From an uncultured bacterium (lineage in GTDB: Bacteria; Actinomycetota; Coriobacteriia; Coriobacteriales; Coriobacteriaceae): 17,141 nt of DNA. Positions within the stretch are counted from its first letter, which is position 1. Each line of letters starts with the position of its first letter. Location: NCBI GenBank assembly GCA_905215815.1, contig CAJMRN010000042.1:1-17141 (forward strand), given 5' to 3'. A model generated the notes under the pieces. The model was not told the DNA's origin, ran no database searches, and worked only from the letters and a program-made list of their open reading frames with translations. This document shows, piece by piece, positions 1-7,261 of this stretch. Both the position numbers and the translations under genes were made by a program.

Positions 1-77
1 GCATCGACCTGCGCCGATGCCCCTAAAGTAGACACACATTTTGTCCTATAAGCCGGATGTGGGGTCCCGGCATGTAT
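1..77. other. Window edge without a gene
   Basis: I see no supported gene here. Bases 1-6 (GCATCG) and 15-20 (CGATGC) form a 6-bp inverted repeat that could be the tail of a terminator or a repeat starting outside the window. The rest is unremarkable and cannot be interpreted without the upstream sequence. Confidence 0.3.
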
Positions 78-82
78 ATGAA

Positions 83-116
83 AATGGCTCTGGTCCCAAA
101 AGGAATCAGAGCCATT
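83..116 (-). terminator. Intrinsic terminator of the tRNA unit
   Basis: AATGGCTCTG (83-92) and CAGAGCCATT (107-116) form a perfect 10-bp stem. Read on the minus strand, the stem is followed by a short T-rich run (TTTTCAT). It lies 11 nt beyond the CCA end of tRNA-Gly, which is the expected place for the terminator of the tRNA transcript. Confidence 0.8.
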
Positions 117-127
117 CATCTATCTTA

Positions 128-201
128 TGGAGCGGGCGACGGGAATCGAACCCGCGTCATCAGCTTGGAAGGCTGGGGTTCTACCATTGAACTACGCCCG
201 C
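128..201 (-). tRNA. tRNA-Gly (anticodon UCC)
   Basis: The minus strand folds as a cloverleaf. The acceptor stem is GCGGGCG/CGCCCGC, the D arm begins TAGTTCAATGGTA, and the anticodon loop CUUCCAA carries UCC. The T arm contains GGTTCGATTCC and the discriminator base is U, as usual for bacterial tRNA-Gly. CCA is encoded (130-128). It lies 6 nt downstream of tRNA-Pro and must share its transcript. Confidence 0.95.
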
Positions 202-207
202 AAGATA

Positions 208-284
208 TGGTCGGGACGACAGGATTTGAACCTGCGACATCCTGCTCCCAAAGCAGGCGCGCTACCAAACTGCGCCACGTCCCG
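208..284 (-). tRNA. tRNA-Pro (anticodon UGG)
   Basis: The minus strand gives an acceptor stem CGGGACG/CGTCCCG with discriminator A. The anticodon stem CCTGC/GCAGG closes a loop UUUGGGA with anticodon UGG, and the T arm contains GGTTCAAATCC. CCA is encoded (210-208). It is the first gene of the two-tRNA transcript, about 45 nt after the predicted transcription start. Confidence 0.95.
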
Positions 285-335
285 AAGGTGTTGAGCAGCT
301 AAGGTCTAAACCTTGCGTGTCCCAAAGCGAAGGAA

Positions 336-364
336 ATTATAGGGGAGACTCCCCGCCTGTGCAA
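336..364 (-). promoter_or_regulatory. Promoter of the tRNA-Pro/tRNA-Gly unit
   Basis: On the minus strand a -35 TTGCAC (364-359) and a consensus -10 TATAAT (341-336) are separated by exactly 17 nt, with a predicted start near 329. The spacer holds a GGGGAG-A-CTCCCC palindrome (342-354). That palindrome could modulate the promoter or serve as a weak 3' hairpin for brnQ, whose stop codon is only 12 nt upstream of the -35. Confidence 0.8.
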
Positions 365-375
365 GCATTGATGCC

Positions 376-1734
376 TTAGCTCCTCGAATGTGCGACAAAA
401 CGACTATGGAGCAGACCGATCACAAAGGCAACCACGGCAACCGGCGCCCACGCGGCTCCAATGTCCGCAAGCGGCAGTGCATCGAACGGCAGCCACGCGC
501 CCGCAAAGAACGCATCGCGGACCGAGGTGATCACACTCTGCACAGCAACCACGCCGCCGACCCACACCCACACCTGTGGATGAGCGTCGCAAAAGCCGTG
601 CACCAGGCCCATAAGCACCAGCACAATGGCGACGGGATACAAAGCGTTGAGCATGGGTACCGAGAACATAAGGATCACATCGAGGCCCACGTTGGAGAGC
701 ACGCACGAAAACGCCGCGAATACAAAGGCGAGGATCGCGAAGGGGCGGCGCATGGCCTCCTCGGAAGCCTCCGCTCCCCCTTCAACCACATACGTCTCGC
801 AGAAGTAGCGCGAGCAGCAGCTGATGAGGCCGATGCACACGTTCATGCAGGCGAGGAAGAAGATGGCGAAGACCACGATCGTGCCGGCAAGGCCAAAGTG
901 CATGGAGGCAGAGCGGGCAAGGATTGCAGCGCCGTTGGTGGCGTCGGGCATCACGGTGCCGAGCTGCATACCGGCAAGTGCCAAGCCGCAATAGATAATG
1001 GCCATGAGCACGCCGGCGATCACACCGGAGCGCGAAATCTCGAAGGCCACGCGCTTGTCATCGGTAACGCCCAGCTCGTGGATGGTCTCGGCGATGATAA
1101 TGCCAAAGGCGAGCGACGCGAGCAGGTCCATGGTCTGGTAGCCGGTCAAAAAGCCCTGCACGGCAGCACCGGCATCATAGGGAGCTTGCGGGACAGCAGC
1201 CGGTCCTAGCGGCGAGATCACGGCGGCGCCGACAACGAGCACGATAAGCGCAATGAGCGCAGGGCCCGTAATGCGGCCGAGCACGCGCGTGATGACACCC
1301 GGGCGCAGCGTGAGCACAAACGCGACGACGAAGAACCCGATGGCAAACACCAGACGTGCCGTGCCAAGCGAAACGCCCTCGGGTAGCAGCGGCACCAGCA
1401 TTTCGAACGCCGTAGAGCTTGTGCGCGGAATGGCCAGGCACGGACCGATGGCCAGATAGACCGCCGCAACGAAGAATTCGCCAAACTTAGGATGCACGCG
1501 GCCGGCAAGCTCGCGCGCCGTTCCGGCAAGTGCCACGGCGATAAAACCCATGACGGGCAGGCCGATGGCGGCAATCAGAAAGCCGAGCATGGCGACCGGC
1601 GTGGCAGAACCAGCCTGCAGCGCCAGCAGCGGCGGAATAATGAGGTTGCCGGCGCCAAAGAGCATCGAGAACAGCGCAATGCCGACGGTAACAACATGGT
1701 CGGAGCGCAAACCGCGCGGAGCGGATGAGGCCAT
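376..1734 (-). CDS. brnQ: Branched-chain amino acid carrier (BrnQ/LIVCS family)
   Basis: The 452-residue, almost wholly hydrophobic protein fits the usual size (~440) and ~12 membrane segments of cation-coupled leucine/isoleucine/valine carriers in the inner membrane. Near the N-terminus it has the family signature FSMLFGAGNLIIPP (about residues 22-35). I chose ATG 1734, preceded by AGGTG, because an in-frame upstream extension of 79 residues has no membrane-protein character and runs into the neighbouring gene. Family knowledge, not the sequence, gives the substrate. It follows the NifS-like gene after 77 nt that contain a terminator. A possible -10 TATACT (1796-1791) without a good -35 suggests it has its own promoter, so a direct role in selenium metabolism is not implied. 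Confidence 0.9.
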   Translation of the reverse strand: MASSAPRGLRSDHVVTVGIALFSMLFGAGNLIIPPLLALQAGSATPVAMLGFLIAAIGLPVMGFIAVALAGTARELAGRVHPKFGEFFVAAVYLAIGPCLAIPRTSSTAFEMLVPLLPEGVSLGTARLVFAIGFFVVAFVLTLRPGVITRVLGRITGPALIALIVLVVGAAVISPLGPAAVPQAPYDAGAAVQGFLTGYQTMDLLASLAFGIIIAETIHELGVTDDKRVAFEISRSGVIAGVLMAIIYCGLALAGMQLGTVMPDATNGAAILARSASMHFGLAGTIVVFAIFFLACMNVCIGLISCCSRYFCETYVVEGGAEASEEAMRRPFAILAFVFAAFSCVLSNVGLDVILMFSVPMLNALYPVAIVLVLMGLVHGFCDAHPQVWVWVGGVVAVQSVITSVRDAFFAGAWLPFDALPLADIGAAWAPVAVVAFVIGLLHSRFVAHSRS

Positions 1735-1752
1735 ATGCACACCTTTCGGGTC

Positions 1753-1788
1753 GAAACAAAAACGGGACGGGCAAAAACACCCATCCCG
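1753..1788 (-). terminator. Intrinsic terminator after the NifS-like gene
   Basis: On the minus strand CGGGATGGG (1788-1780) pairs with CCCGTCCCG (1771-1763), a 9-bp stem with one T-G pair. It is followed at once by TTTTTGTTTC (1762-1753). The site starts 24 nt beyond the class V aminotransferase stop and probably ends the selenium operon before brnQ. Confidence 0.8.
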
Positions 1789-1811
1789 CAAGTATAAACG
1801 GTCTAGCAGCT

Positions 1812-2951
1812 TTAGCAGGCTAAATCGCACAGAGCATCGATAGCCGTGTCGACTTCTTCGGTCGTGTTGAAATACCCAAACGAGAAACGGACGACGCCCT
1901 GGCGCTCGGTCCCCAGCGCACGGTGCATGAGCGGGGCGCAATGGGCGCCGGGGCGCGTCGCAATCCCCCACCCTTGCATGAGCGCGTCCGAGATCTCGGC
2001 AGAGTCGATATCGCCCACGTTGAGCGACACGATCGCCGAGCGCGCGGGTTGGTCAAACGCACCGTAGAGCTTAATCCCCGGAATCTCGCGCACACCGGTA
2101 AGGAAGCGATCAGCGAGCGCACGCTCGTGGGAAGCAATCGCCTCGACCCCACCCTGGGCCTCGATAAAGTCGAGACCAGCGGAAAGGCCCGCGATGCCAT
2201 GGCCGTTGAGCGTACCGGCCTCAAGGCGCGTGGGCCACTCAAGCGGCTGCAGCGGGTCGAAGCTGTGCACGCCCGTGCCGCCCATGGCCCACGGAGACAC
2301 GTCAATGCCCTCTGCCACGGCCAGACCGCCGGTGCCTTGGGGTCCCATGAGCCCCTTGTGGCCGGTAAAGCACACGACGTCGAGCCCCATGGCCTGCATA
2401 TCGATATGCGCCGTGCCGGCAGACTGCGAGGCATCGACGATCACGAGTGCACCGGCCGCATGAGCCACAGCCGCCACACGTGCAACATCAACGGAGTTGC
2501 CGGTCACATTGGAGGCGTGCGTCACCACCACGGCACGCGTGCCAGGCGTCACCAGCCGCTCGAGCTCGTCGTAGTCGAGCGCGCCGTTCGCGTCGCAGCC
2601 CGCATGCTCAACGGTCACGCCCCGCTCTGCCGCCAGGCGGTTGAGCGGACGCAGCACGGAGTTGTGCTCGAGCACCGTTATGACCACGCGGTCGCCGGGA
2701 CGCACCACGCCGTTAATCGCCGTGTTGAGCGCCGCCGTAGAATTGGGCGTAAAACAAACATGGTCCGCCCTCGGGCAGCCCAGCAAGCGCGCAAGCTTGG
2801 CACGGCAAGCATGAATCGTACGAGCGGCATCGAGGGCACCCGACGTGGCCCCGCGCCCGGCATTGCCGAGCGAACACATCGCCTGCGTCACGGCATCGAT
2901 CACCGTCTGCGGCTTATGCATGGTCGTCGCCGCGTTATCCAGGTAGATCAT
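1812..2951 (-). CDS. Class V aminotransferase / cysteine desulfurase-like protein of the selenium cluster
   Basis: This 379-residue PLP enzyme of the NifS/CsdB fold begins with the family start MIYLDNAATT. H96 (LEHNS), D173/Q176 (VDASQS), the Schiff-base lysine K199 (TGHKG) and the C-terminal loop cysteine C338 (RPGAHC) are all present. The family removes sulfur or selenium from cysteine or selenocysteine as a persulfide/perselenide. The ATG at 2951 overlaps the DUF3343 stop as ATGA and has GGGAGG upstream. A GTG at 2966 would add only five residues. In this context it probably supplies selenide or a perselenide to SelD or YedF. A housekeeping role in Fe-S cluster assembly is less likely because no iscU/sufBCD is adjacent. 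The exact substrate is inferred. Confidence 0.88.
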   Translation of the reverse strand: MIYLDNAATTMHKPQTVIDAVTQAMCSLGNAGRGATSGALDAARTIHACRAKLARLLGCPRADHVCFTPNSTAALNTAINGVVRPGDRVVITVLEHNSVLRPLNRLAAERGVTVEHAGCDANGALDYDELERLVTPGTRAVVVTHASNVTGNSVDVARVAAVAHAAGALVIVDASQSAGTAHIDMQAMGLDVVCFTGHKGLMGPQGTGGLAVAEGIDVSPWAMGGTGVHSFDPLQPLEWPTRLEAGTLNGHGIAGLSAGLDFIEAQGGVEAIASHERALADRFLTGVREIPGIKLYGAFDQPARSAIVSLNVGDIDSAEISDALMQGWGIATRPGAHCAPLMHRALGTERQGVVRFSFGYFNTTEEVDTAIDALCDLAC

Positions 2952-3199
2952 CGCACGACCTCCCACATGTCGATTACCGTAAAGCCCTCGGTGGGGACGC
3001 CCGCCGCGGCAAGCTCGCCGCGCAGCAGGTCCTCATCCGAAGGCAGCGCCTTCCACGCCAAGCCGCAGCCGGCAGCGACCTCCCCGGGCACGGGAATCGT
3101 ACGCCCGGGAAGGCCGCGCTCGACGCATAGGGTCTCGCACCCCATGGCGGCCGCCGTGGTAGGAAACGTGATGACAAGCGCCGGGCGCTTTTCTCTCAT
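2948..3199 (-). CDS. DUF3343 small protein of the selenium cluster
   Basis: This 83-residue cytoplasmic protein matches DUF3343 in pattern: a beta-strand start ALVITFPTTAAAMGCE, then GRTIPVPGEVAAGCGLAW with a conserved cysteine (C45), and an acidic, helix-rich tail. Such proteins are regarded as possible sulfur/selenium carriers because they co-occur with YedF, SelD and NifS-like genes. No biochemical role is certain. It is translationally coupled to the class V gene (4-nt overlap) and starts 18 nt after yedF. I preferred ATG 3199, preceded by a GGCGGG-type ribosome binding site, over TTG 3214, which has none. The neighbouring cysteines C21 and C25 could also be reactive. Confidence 0.78.
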   Translation of the reverse strand: MREKRPALVITFPTTAAAMGCETLCVERGLPGRTIPVPGEVAAGCGLAWKALPSDEDLLRGELAAAGVPTEGFTVIDMWEVVR

Positions 3200-3217
3200 G
3201 GCAATCCCGCCCAAACG

Positions 3218-3844
3218 CTACGGGCGCACGACGCGCACGGCCTGCTCCATCTTCTCCACGATCACGTACATGTTGGTGACCTCGCCCACCGCAAGCTGGT
3301 CTTTAATGCCATAGTGATCGAGGCAGGTACCGCAGGTGAGAATCTCGACGCCCTGCTCGGCCAGTCCCTTCAGGTCGTCGAGCACCGGCGAGCCCTCGAC
3401 GGTGAGCTTGGCGCCGCCGTTGTAGAACAACATGGTCGCGGGCAGCTCCTCCTGTTGCGTCACGGCAAAGATAAACGCCTTCATGAGCTTGTGGCCCAGC
3501 TCGTCGTCGCCGCGGCCCATACAGTCGGTGTAGACGGAAATGACGAGCTTGCCCTTGCCGGCGCTGGCATCACAAAAGGCAGCGTCATCCTGCTCGGGAT
3601 CAGCCACGGCAACGGCGCCAGAGGTCGCCACGGTCACGTGCCACTCGGCGTCAGAAACCTTCTCGACCGAGGCCGTGCAGCCCTTCTCCTGCGCCATCTT
3701 GGAGATGTTCTTGACGGCGGTCTCGTTGTCGACCGAGGTCACGACGGCGCCCTCTCCATCGAGCTGCTTCAGGGCTTTGAGCGTCTTAACGACGGGCAGC
3801 GGGCAGGCATCGCCCATGGCATTGACTTCAATCTTGGTAGACAT
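3218..3844 (-). CDS. yedF: YedF-type sulfurtransferase-like selenium metabolism protein
   Basis: This 208-residue two-domain protein starts with a TusA/SirA domain (about 1-75) whose active-site motif is C14-P-L-P. The second half (about 97-200) resembles DsrE/YchN-like folds, with YTDCMGRGDDELG around C108 and CGTC at 171-174. This architecture and length match the YedF family that marks selenium-using genomes. Transfer of sulfur or selenium along the cysteines is the usual proposal but is unproven. ATG 3844 has AAAGGA seven bases upstream. It lies 60 nt after selD, a gap that contains palindromes. The position equivalent to Sec in some homologues is an ordinary cysteine here. Confidence 0.9.
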   Translation of the reverse strand: MSTKIEVNAMGDACPLPVVKTLKALKQLDGEGAVVTSVDNETAVKNISKMAQEKGCTASVEKVSDAEWHVTVATSGAVAVADPEQDDAAFCDASAGKGKLVISVYTDCMGRGDDELGHKLMKAFIFAVTQQEELPATMLFYNGGAKLTVEGSPVLDDLKGLAEQGVEILTCGTCLDHYGIKDQLAVGEVTNMYVIVEKMEQAVRVVRP

Positions 3845-3852
3845 AGCTTTTC

Positions 3853-3881
3853 CTTTCGAAAGAACCGTTCTAGAGAACGGT
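3853..3881. promoter_or_regulatory. Palindromes in the selD-yedF gap
   Basis: ACCGTTCT-AG-AGAACGGT (3864-3881) is a perfect 8-bp inverted repeat and CTTTCGAAAG (3853-3862) a perfect 10-bp palindrome. Both lie within 40 nt upstream of the yedF start. They could be a protein operator, or an mRNA hairpin that sets yedF expression relative to selD. No T-run follows, so a terminator is unlikely. Confidence 0.4.
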
Positions 3882-3904
3882 AAACAGTTACATAAACGTG
3901 CGGG

Positions 3905-4954
3905 CTAGCGAACAACGTGGACGGCAGGACCGCCTGGCACCGGCTCGCACACGCGACCGACGACGGCGGCAATACGTCCTTCGGCATGCAGACGGCGCGC
4001 AAGCTCATCCACATCGGCAGCAGGCGCCGCGATGAGCAAGCCGCCCGAGGTCTGCGGATCGTACAGCGCATCCAACATACCCGGCTCCAGGTCCTCGTCG
4101 GCAGCCACACGCGGGCCAAAGAAGTCCTGGTTGCGGTAGGAGCCCGCGGGGATAATGCCCAGACGCGCCATGTCGAGCACCTGGTCAAAGAGCGGTACCG
4201 CTCCCGACGCAAGCTCAACCTGCACGCCCGAGCCCTCGGCCATCTCGCACGCGTGCCCGATCAGGCCAAAGCCCGTGACATCGGTGCAGCCGTGAAGCTC
4301 AAGTCCCTCGGCCAGACGAATCGGCGCCTCGTTAAGGGTGCACATCGAGTCAAACATGGCTGCGGCCTCGTCCTGCTCGATGAGCTCGCCCTTGATGGCT
4401 GTGGTGATGATGCCCGAGCCAACCGCCTTGGTCAGCAGCAGGACATCGCCCACGCATGCACCGCTGTTGGCGAGCATGCGGCCGAGCGCGACAAAGCCGC
4501 TCACGGACAGGCCGTACTTGGGCTCGTCGTCGTTGATGGTATGGCCGCCCGCGATGGAGCAACCCGCCTCGACGCACTTGTCGGCGCCGCCCGCCAGAAT
4601 CTGGCCGGCGACCTCGATGCCCAGGCAGCTCGGAATGCACAGCAAGTTCATGGCATGGCTCGGCCGCCCGCCCATGGCGTAGATGTCCGACAGCGAGTTG
4701 GCCGCAGCGATCTGGCCAAACAGATACGGGTCGTCGACCATCGGCGGGAAGAAGTCGATGGACTGAACGAGGCCTAAGTTATCGCCAACACGGAAGACAC
4801 TCGCATCGTCGGAGGTATCGAACCCCACGAGCAGATTGTCGTTGGGCACATTTGGCAAGTCGCCCAGGACCTGGGCGAGGGCTCCAGGAGCCAACTTAGC
4901 GGCTCAACCGCTCGCGGCAGTCATAGACGTGAGCTTAATCTGATCGTCAGCCAT
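3905..4954 (-). CDS. selD: Selenide, water dikinase, a selenoprotein (Sec17 read through TGA)
   Basis: SelD makes selenophosphate from selenide and ATP, the selenium donor for selenocysteine, selenouridine and labile selenium cofactors. The true start is ATG 4954, with AGGAGG five bases upstream. Reading continues through an in-frame TGA at 4906-4904. The reconstructed N-terminus IKLTSMTAASG-U-AAKLAPGAL lines up with E. coli SelD, placing Sec at residue 17 and Lys at 20, exactly the catalytic Cys17/Lys20 positions. Total length is 349, against 347 in E. coli. Later AIRS-fold motifs are intact: QSIDFFPPMVDDPYLFG, ANSLSDIYAMGG, GGHTINDDEPKYG, TDVTGFGLIGHA and DPQTSGG. A conventional caller starts at TTG 4894 and loses the catalytic residue. 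Having Sec here implies SelA, SelB and tRNA-Sec elsewhere in the genome, since none is in the window. Confidence 0.95.
4861..4877 (-). promoter_or_regulatory. Candidate bacterial SECIS hairpin in selD
   Basis: On the mRNA strand CGCCCAGGTCCTGGGCG forms a 7-bp stem with a small loop (GUC, or GGUCC if the top pair opens). The loop lies about 33-37 nt after the UGA, within the spacing allowed for bacterial SECIS elements, and GGUC recalls the E. coli fdhF loop. A second nested hairpin, GGCTCCTGGAGCC (4880-4892), lies nearer the UGA and could be part of the same structure or the real element. Confidence 0.6.
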
Positions 4955-4989
4955 CGATACCTCCTCTCATCGGTCAATCATTTTCTCCC

Positions 4990-4995
4990 AGTATA
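4990..4995 (-). promoter_or_regulatory. Possible -10 box upstream of selD
   Basis: TATACT on the minus strand lies 36 nt upstream of the selD ATG in the 70-nt activase-selD gap. No convincing -35 hexamer is present at 16-18 nt. It could be an internal promoter that lets selD be made without the dehydratases; the evidence is weak. Confidence 0.3.
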
Positions 4996-5024
4996 CGCAT
5001 GAATGCGAGCCTGCGGCGGATGCA

Positions 5025-5789
5025 TTAATTGAGCGCCTGTGCGCGAATCGCCGCACCGATCGCTCCGGCAAAGCGAGCCTGGGGCGAGGTGGTCACCGGC
5101 GACCTCAGTAGCTCGCCCAACCGCTCCACCACGAAGGCGTTCTCGCACAGGCCACCGGTCAGGTAGTACGGGGCGCCCGCGGCCTGCCCGGCCATGGTCG
5201 CCACGCGCGAGACCACGCTCTCGATCACGCCACGCGCAATGTTCTCGCGCGGCTCACCGCGACCGATCAGACTGATGACCTCGCTTTCGGCAAACACGGT
5301 GCACATGCTGCTGATCTTGGTGGGTTCGCCGGAACGCGCAAGGTCGGCCATCTGCTGCTGGGTAATGCCCAGGCGGTCGGCCATAATCTCCAGAAAGCGC
5401 CCCGTGCCGGCAGCGCACTTGTCGTTCATGGCAAACTTGGCCACGCGGCCACTTTTAAGCTGAATGACCTTGGTGTCCTGACCACCCACATCAATCACGG
5501 TGCCGTGGTCGCCAAACAGACGCACGGCACCGGTGCCGTGGCAGGTGATCTCGGTCACGACCTTGTGCGCATAGGGCACGGCGACACGGCCGTAGCCGGT
5601 CGCGATCACGCGCACGTCGTCGGCAGCCACGTCATAGCCAGCCGCTGTCAGTGCCTCGCGCAGACGCTCGGCAGCATCGACCGACGAGAACCCGGTTGGC
5701 TGCACGCACGTCCACGCCACCGAACCCTCACCGTCGACCACAGCAGCCTTAGCCGCCGTAGAGCCGATATCGATCCCGATCCCTATCAT
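5025..5789 (-). CDS. ATP-dependent activase of 2-hydroxyacyl-CoA dehydratase / double-cubane reductase
   Basis: This 254-residue ASKHA-fold protein of the HgdC/BcrAD/YjiL family forms a homodimer with one [4Fe-4S] cluster. It couples ATP hydrolysis to a very low-potential electron transfer onto its partner. Visible motifs are phosphate-1 DIGST (7-11), the cluster ligands C125 (NDKCAAGTGRF) and C163 (SSMCTVFAESEV), phosphate-2 DVGGQDTK (100-107) and adenosine motif TGG (211-213). All residues expected for activity are present and the length is typical. ATG 5789 has GGGAGAG upstream. It follows the second dehydratase paralogue after 154 nt holding a structured repeat, and lies 70 nt before selD. 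It clearly serves the two paralogues upstream. Confidence 0.93.
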   Translation of the reverse strand: MIGIGIDIGSTAAKAAVVDGEGSVAWTCVQPTGFSSVDAAERLREALTAAGYDVAADDVRVIATGYGRVAVPYAHKVVTEITCHGTGAVRLFGDHGTVIDVGGQDTKVIQLKSGRVAKFAMNDKCAAGTGRFLEIMADRLGITQQQMADLARSGEPTKISSMCTVFAESEVISLIGRGEPRENIARGVIESVVSRVATMAGQAAGAPYYLTGGLCENAFVVERLGELLRSPVTTSPQARFAGAIGAAIRAQALN

Positions 5790-5848
5790 GGCTCTCTCCC
5801 AATCTAAACATCAAAGCTAGCGGCGCGTTCAGGCGCCTTAGATCTAGG

Positions 5849-5942
5849 TTTCTCAGGTGCCGGAGATTGCCCCGAAAGAGGAGCGCAGCGTACTTTGGTA
5901 CGCAAGCGACGGTTTGAGGGGCAAGATCCGGTGCCTGAGGAA
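5849..5942. repeat. Structured intergenic repeat, copy A
   Basis: This imperfect palindrome of about 94 nt is centred between 5895 and 5896. In register it has an outer stem (5849-5864 with 5927-5942), a GA/GA internal loop, TTGCCCC/GGGGCAA (5867-5873 with 5918-5924), a 14/14-nt internal loop and an apical GCGTAC-TTTG-GTACGC hairpin (5888-5903). It is 78/90 identical to copy B at an offset of exactly 1300 nt. It begins 1 nt beyond the stop codon of the second dehydratase. It may be a structured RNA, an mRNA 3'-end stabiliser or processing signal, or a REP-like element. Confidence 0.85.
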
Positions 5943-5943
5943 G

Positions 5944-7107
5944 CTAGAGGGTTTCGATGAAGGCGGCGATGCGCGTCTCGATCTGGCCCATGTCGCCGTT
6001 GCTGTAGTCGGTCTCGATCTTCATATACGGAATACCCGCACCCTCGACGGCCTCCTGCATGCGCGCACTCTCCACGTTAAAGGTGTGGCAGGCCTGGAGC
6101 ACGCTCTCCACTACGCCATCGACGTGATACTTCTCGCACATGGCCAGCGTGTTCTCCATACGACCGTCGTTGGGCGTCATGACCGAGCAGTTAATGTCAA
6201 GGTAGCGGTCGGCGATGGCGCGCAGGATGTCGGGGGCCTCCGGGTCGATCATCATGGCCGCCGTGCGCTCACCCGAGCAGTCGTCCATGCACACGACCAC
6301 ACCGCCGTTGGACTCAATGGTGCGACCGATCTTGTTGATCACACCGCCCACCGGGCAACCGGTGATCAGGATGCGCTTGGCATCCGCCGCAACCTGGCGC
6401 TCGCCCGCGTCGTAGGCCTCGCGCAGCTTGGTAACCTTTTGCTCCAGCTGCTGCGTATAGGACTCGATATCAAAGCTGAACGTACCGGCAAACATAGTGC
6501 TCATCAGGTCGACACCGCTCATGGCCGCCGGCTGGTTGGCCTGCAGCGCAAACATCTCAAGCTGGGCGGCACGCAGGCGATTGCGACGACGGACGGCGGC
6601 GCGCAGGTCGTCATCAGTAATCGTAATGCCGTAGAAGTTCTCGAGCTCCTCCTTGAGCAGGCGGCACTCCTCGTACCAGCCCTCGCGCTCGTAGGCGCGA
6701 TCGCGACCCTGCGGCAGGTGCAGAATGTGCGTGCGCTTGAGCTCGTTGAGCAGCTCGTACATCTTCTTCTTGCCGTCGCAGGTGGTCTCACCGATGATCA
6801 TGTCGCTAAAGTACGTAAACGGGCACTTTTGCGAGTAGGCAAAGCCGTACGTCGACTTGATAAGCGGACAGAGATTTGCCGGCAGCACCTTCTCGGCCTC
6901 GGGAATCACCTCGTCGGACGTGCCGCACAGCGCCACACTTGCAGCGCCCGCGGCATCGATAATCTCGAGCGGCGTATAGCTGCACAAATAGCCGACCAGG
7001 CGATTGCCGGCCTGTTTGTAATCCTTGACGCGAATAAACGCCGCCTTGCGTTGCTCGTTGAACTCCTCAAACGTGCGCGGCAACGGCTGTTCAATATTTT
7101 CCGACAT
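5944..7107 (-). CDS. 2-hydroxyacyl-CoA dehydratase family / double-cubane-cluster reductase, paralogue 2
   Basis: This 387-residue cytoplasmic protein of the HgdB/FldC/DCCP superfamily carries PANLCPLIKSTYGFA (77-90), KCPFTYFSDMIIGETTC (94-110) with DGKKKMYE (111-118), TGCPVGG (249-255) and CMDDCSGE (273-280). Cysteines at 42, 61, 80, 95, 110, 277, 307 and 340 align with the neighbouring paralogue and are candidate Fe-S ligands. GETTCDGKKKMYE is typical of COG1775 and of double-cubane [8Fe-9S] reductases, which catalyse ATP-driven reductions. True dehydratases remove water from 2-hydroxyacyl-CoA. I cannot tell which reaction this one performs. ATG 7107 follows AAGGAG; a TTG at 7122 lies ahead of that site. 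No CoA-transferase or acyl-CoA dehydrogenase gene is near, which argues against a standard amino acid fermentation pathway. Confidence 0.88.
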   Translation of the reverse strand: MSENIEQPLPRTFEEFNEQRKAAFIRVKDYKQAGNRLVGYLCSYTPLEIIDAAGAASVALCGTSDEVIPEAEKVLPANLCPLIKSTYGFAYSQKCPFTYFSDMIIGETTCDGKKKMYELLNELKRTHILHLPQGRDRAYEREGWYEECRLLKEELENFYGITITDDDLRAAVRRRNRLRAAQLEMFALQANQPAAMSGVDLMSTMFAGTFSFDIESYTQQLEQKVTKLREAYDAGERQVAADAKRILITGCPVGGVINKIGRTIESNGGVVVCMDDCSGERTAAMMIDPEAPDILRAIADRYLDINCSVMTPNDGRMENTLAMCEKYHVDGVVESVLQACHTFNVESARMQEAVEGAGIPYMKIETDYSNGDMGQIETRIAAFIETL

Positions 7108-7144
7108 ATAACTCCTTAACAAACCTTTTAACCGACCAAGGAAA

Positions 7145-7246
7145 CGGCTTTACCAGGTGCCCGAGGTTGCCGCGAAAGAGAAGCGCCGCATACTTTGGTA
7201 CGCAAGCGACGGTTTGAACGGCAAGATCGGGCGCCTAGGGAAGCCG
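7145..7246. repeat. Structured intergenic repeat, copy B
   Basis: This second copy is an imperfect palindrome centred between 7195 and 7196. Its outer stem is longer than copy A's, with CGGCTT (7145-7150) pairing with AAGCCG (7241-7246). Compared with A it shows two double compensatory changes: G5862-C5929 becomes C7162-G7229, and C5872-G5919 becomes G7172-C7219. It lies between the two dehydratase paralogues, 15 nt after the stop of the first. Bases 7191-7217 are identical to copy A. Confidence 0.85.
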
Positions 7247-7261
7247 CCAGGGTGGATAGTC

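Noticed and set aside
1..375. Third tRNA or selC in the left edge
   Set aside because: Only two cloverleaves are found. No extended tRNA with anticodon UCA is present.
1923..3314. Long plus-strand open frame over the class V and DUF3343 genes
   Set aside because: It is antisense to well-supported genes, rich in Arg/His as GC-rich shadow frames are, and has no motif.
3905..4894. SelD as a 329-residue protein starting at TTG 4894
   Set aside because: This start lacks the catalytic loop and a ribosome site. The TGA read-through form explains the upstream sequence fully.
5857..7119. Plus-strand open frames starting in each structured repeat (5857-7119 and 7157-8875) whose first ~30 residues are alike
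   Set aside because: The likeness comes from the repeat itself. The rest runs antisense through the dehydratase genes, with no ribosome site and no family likeness.
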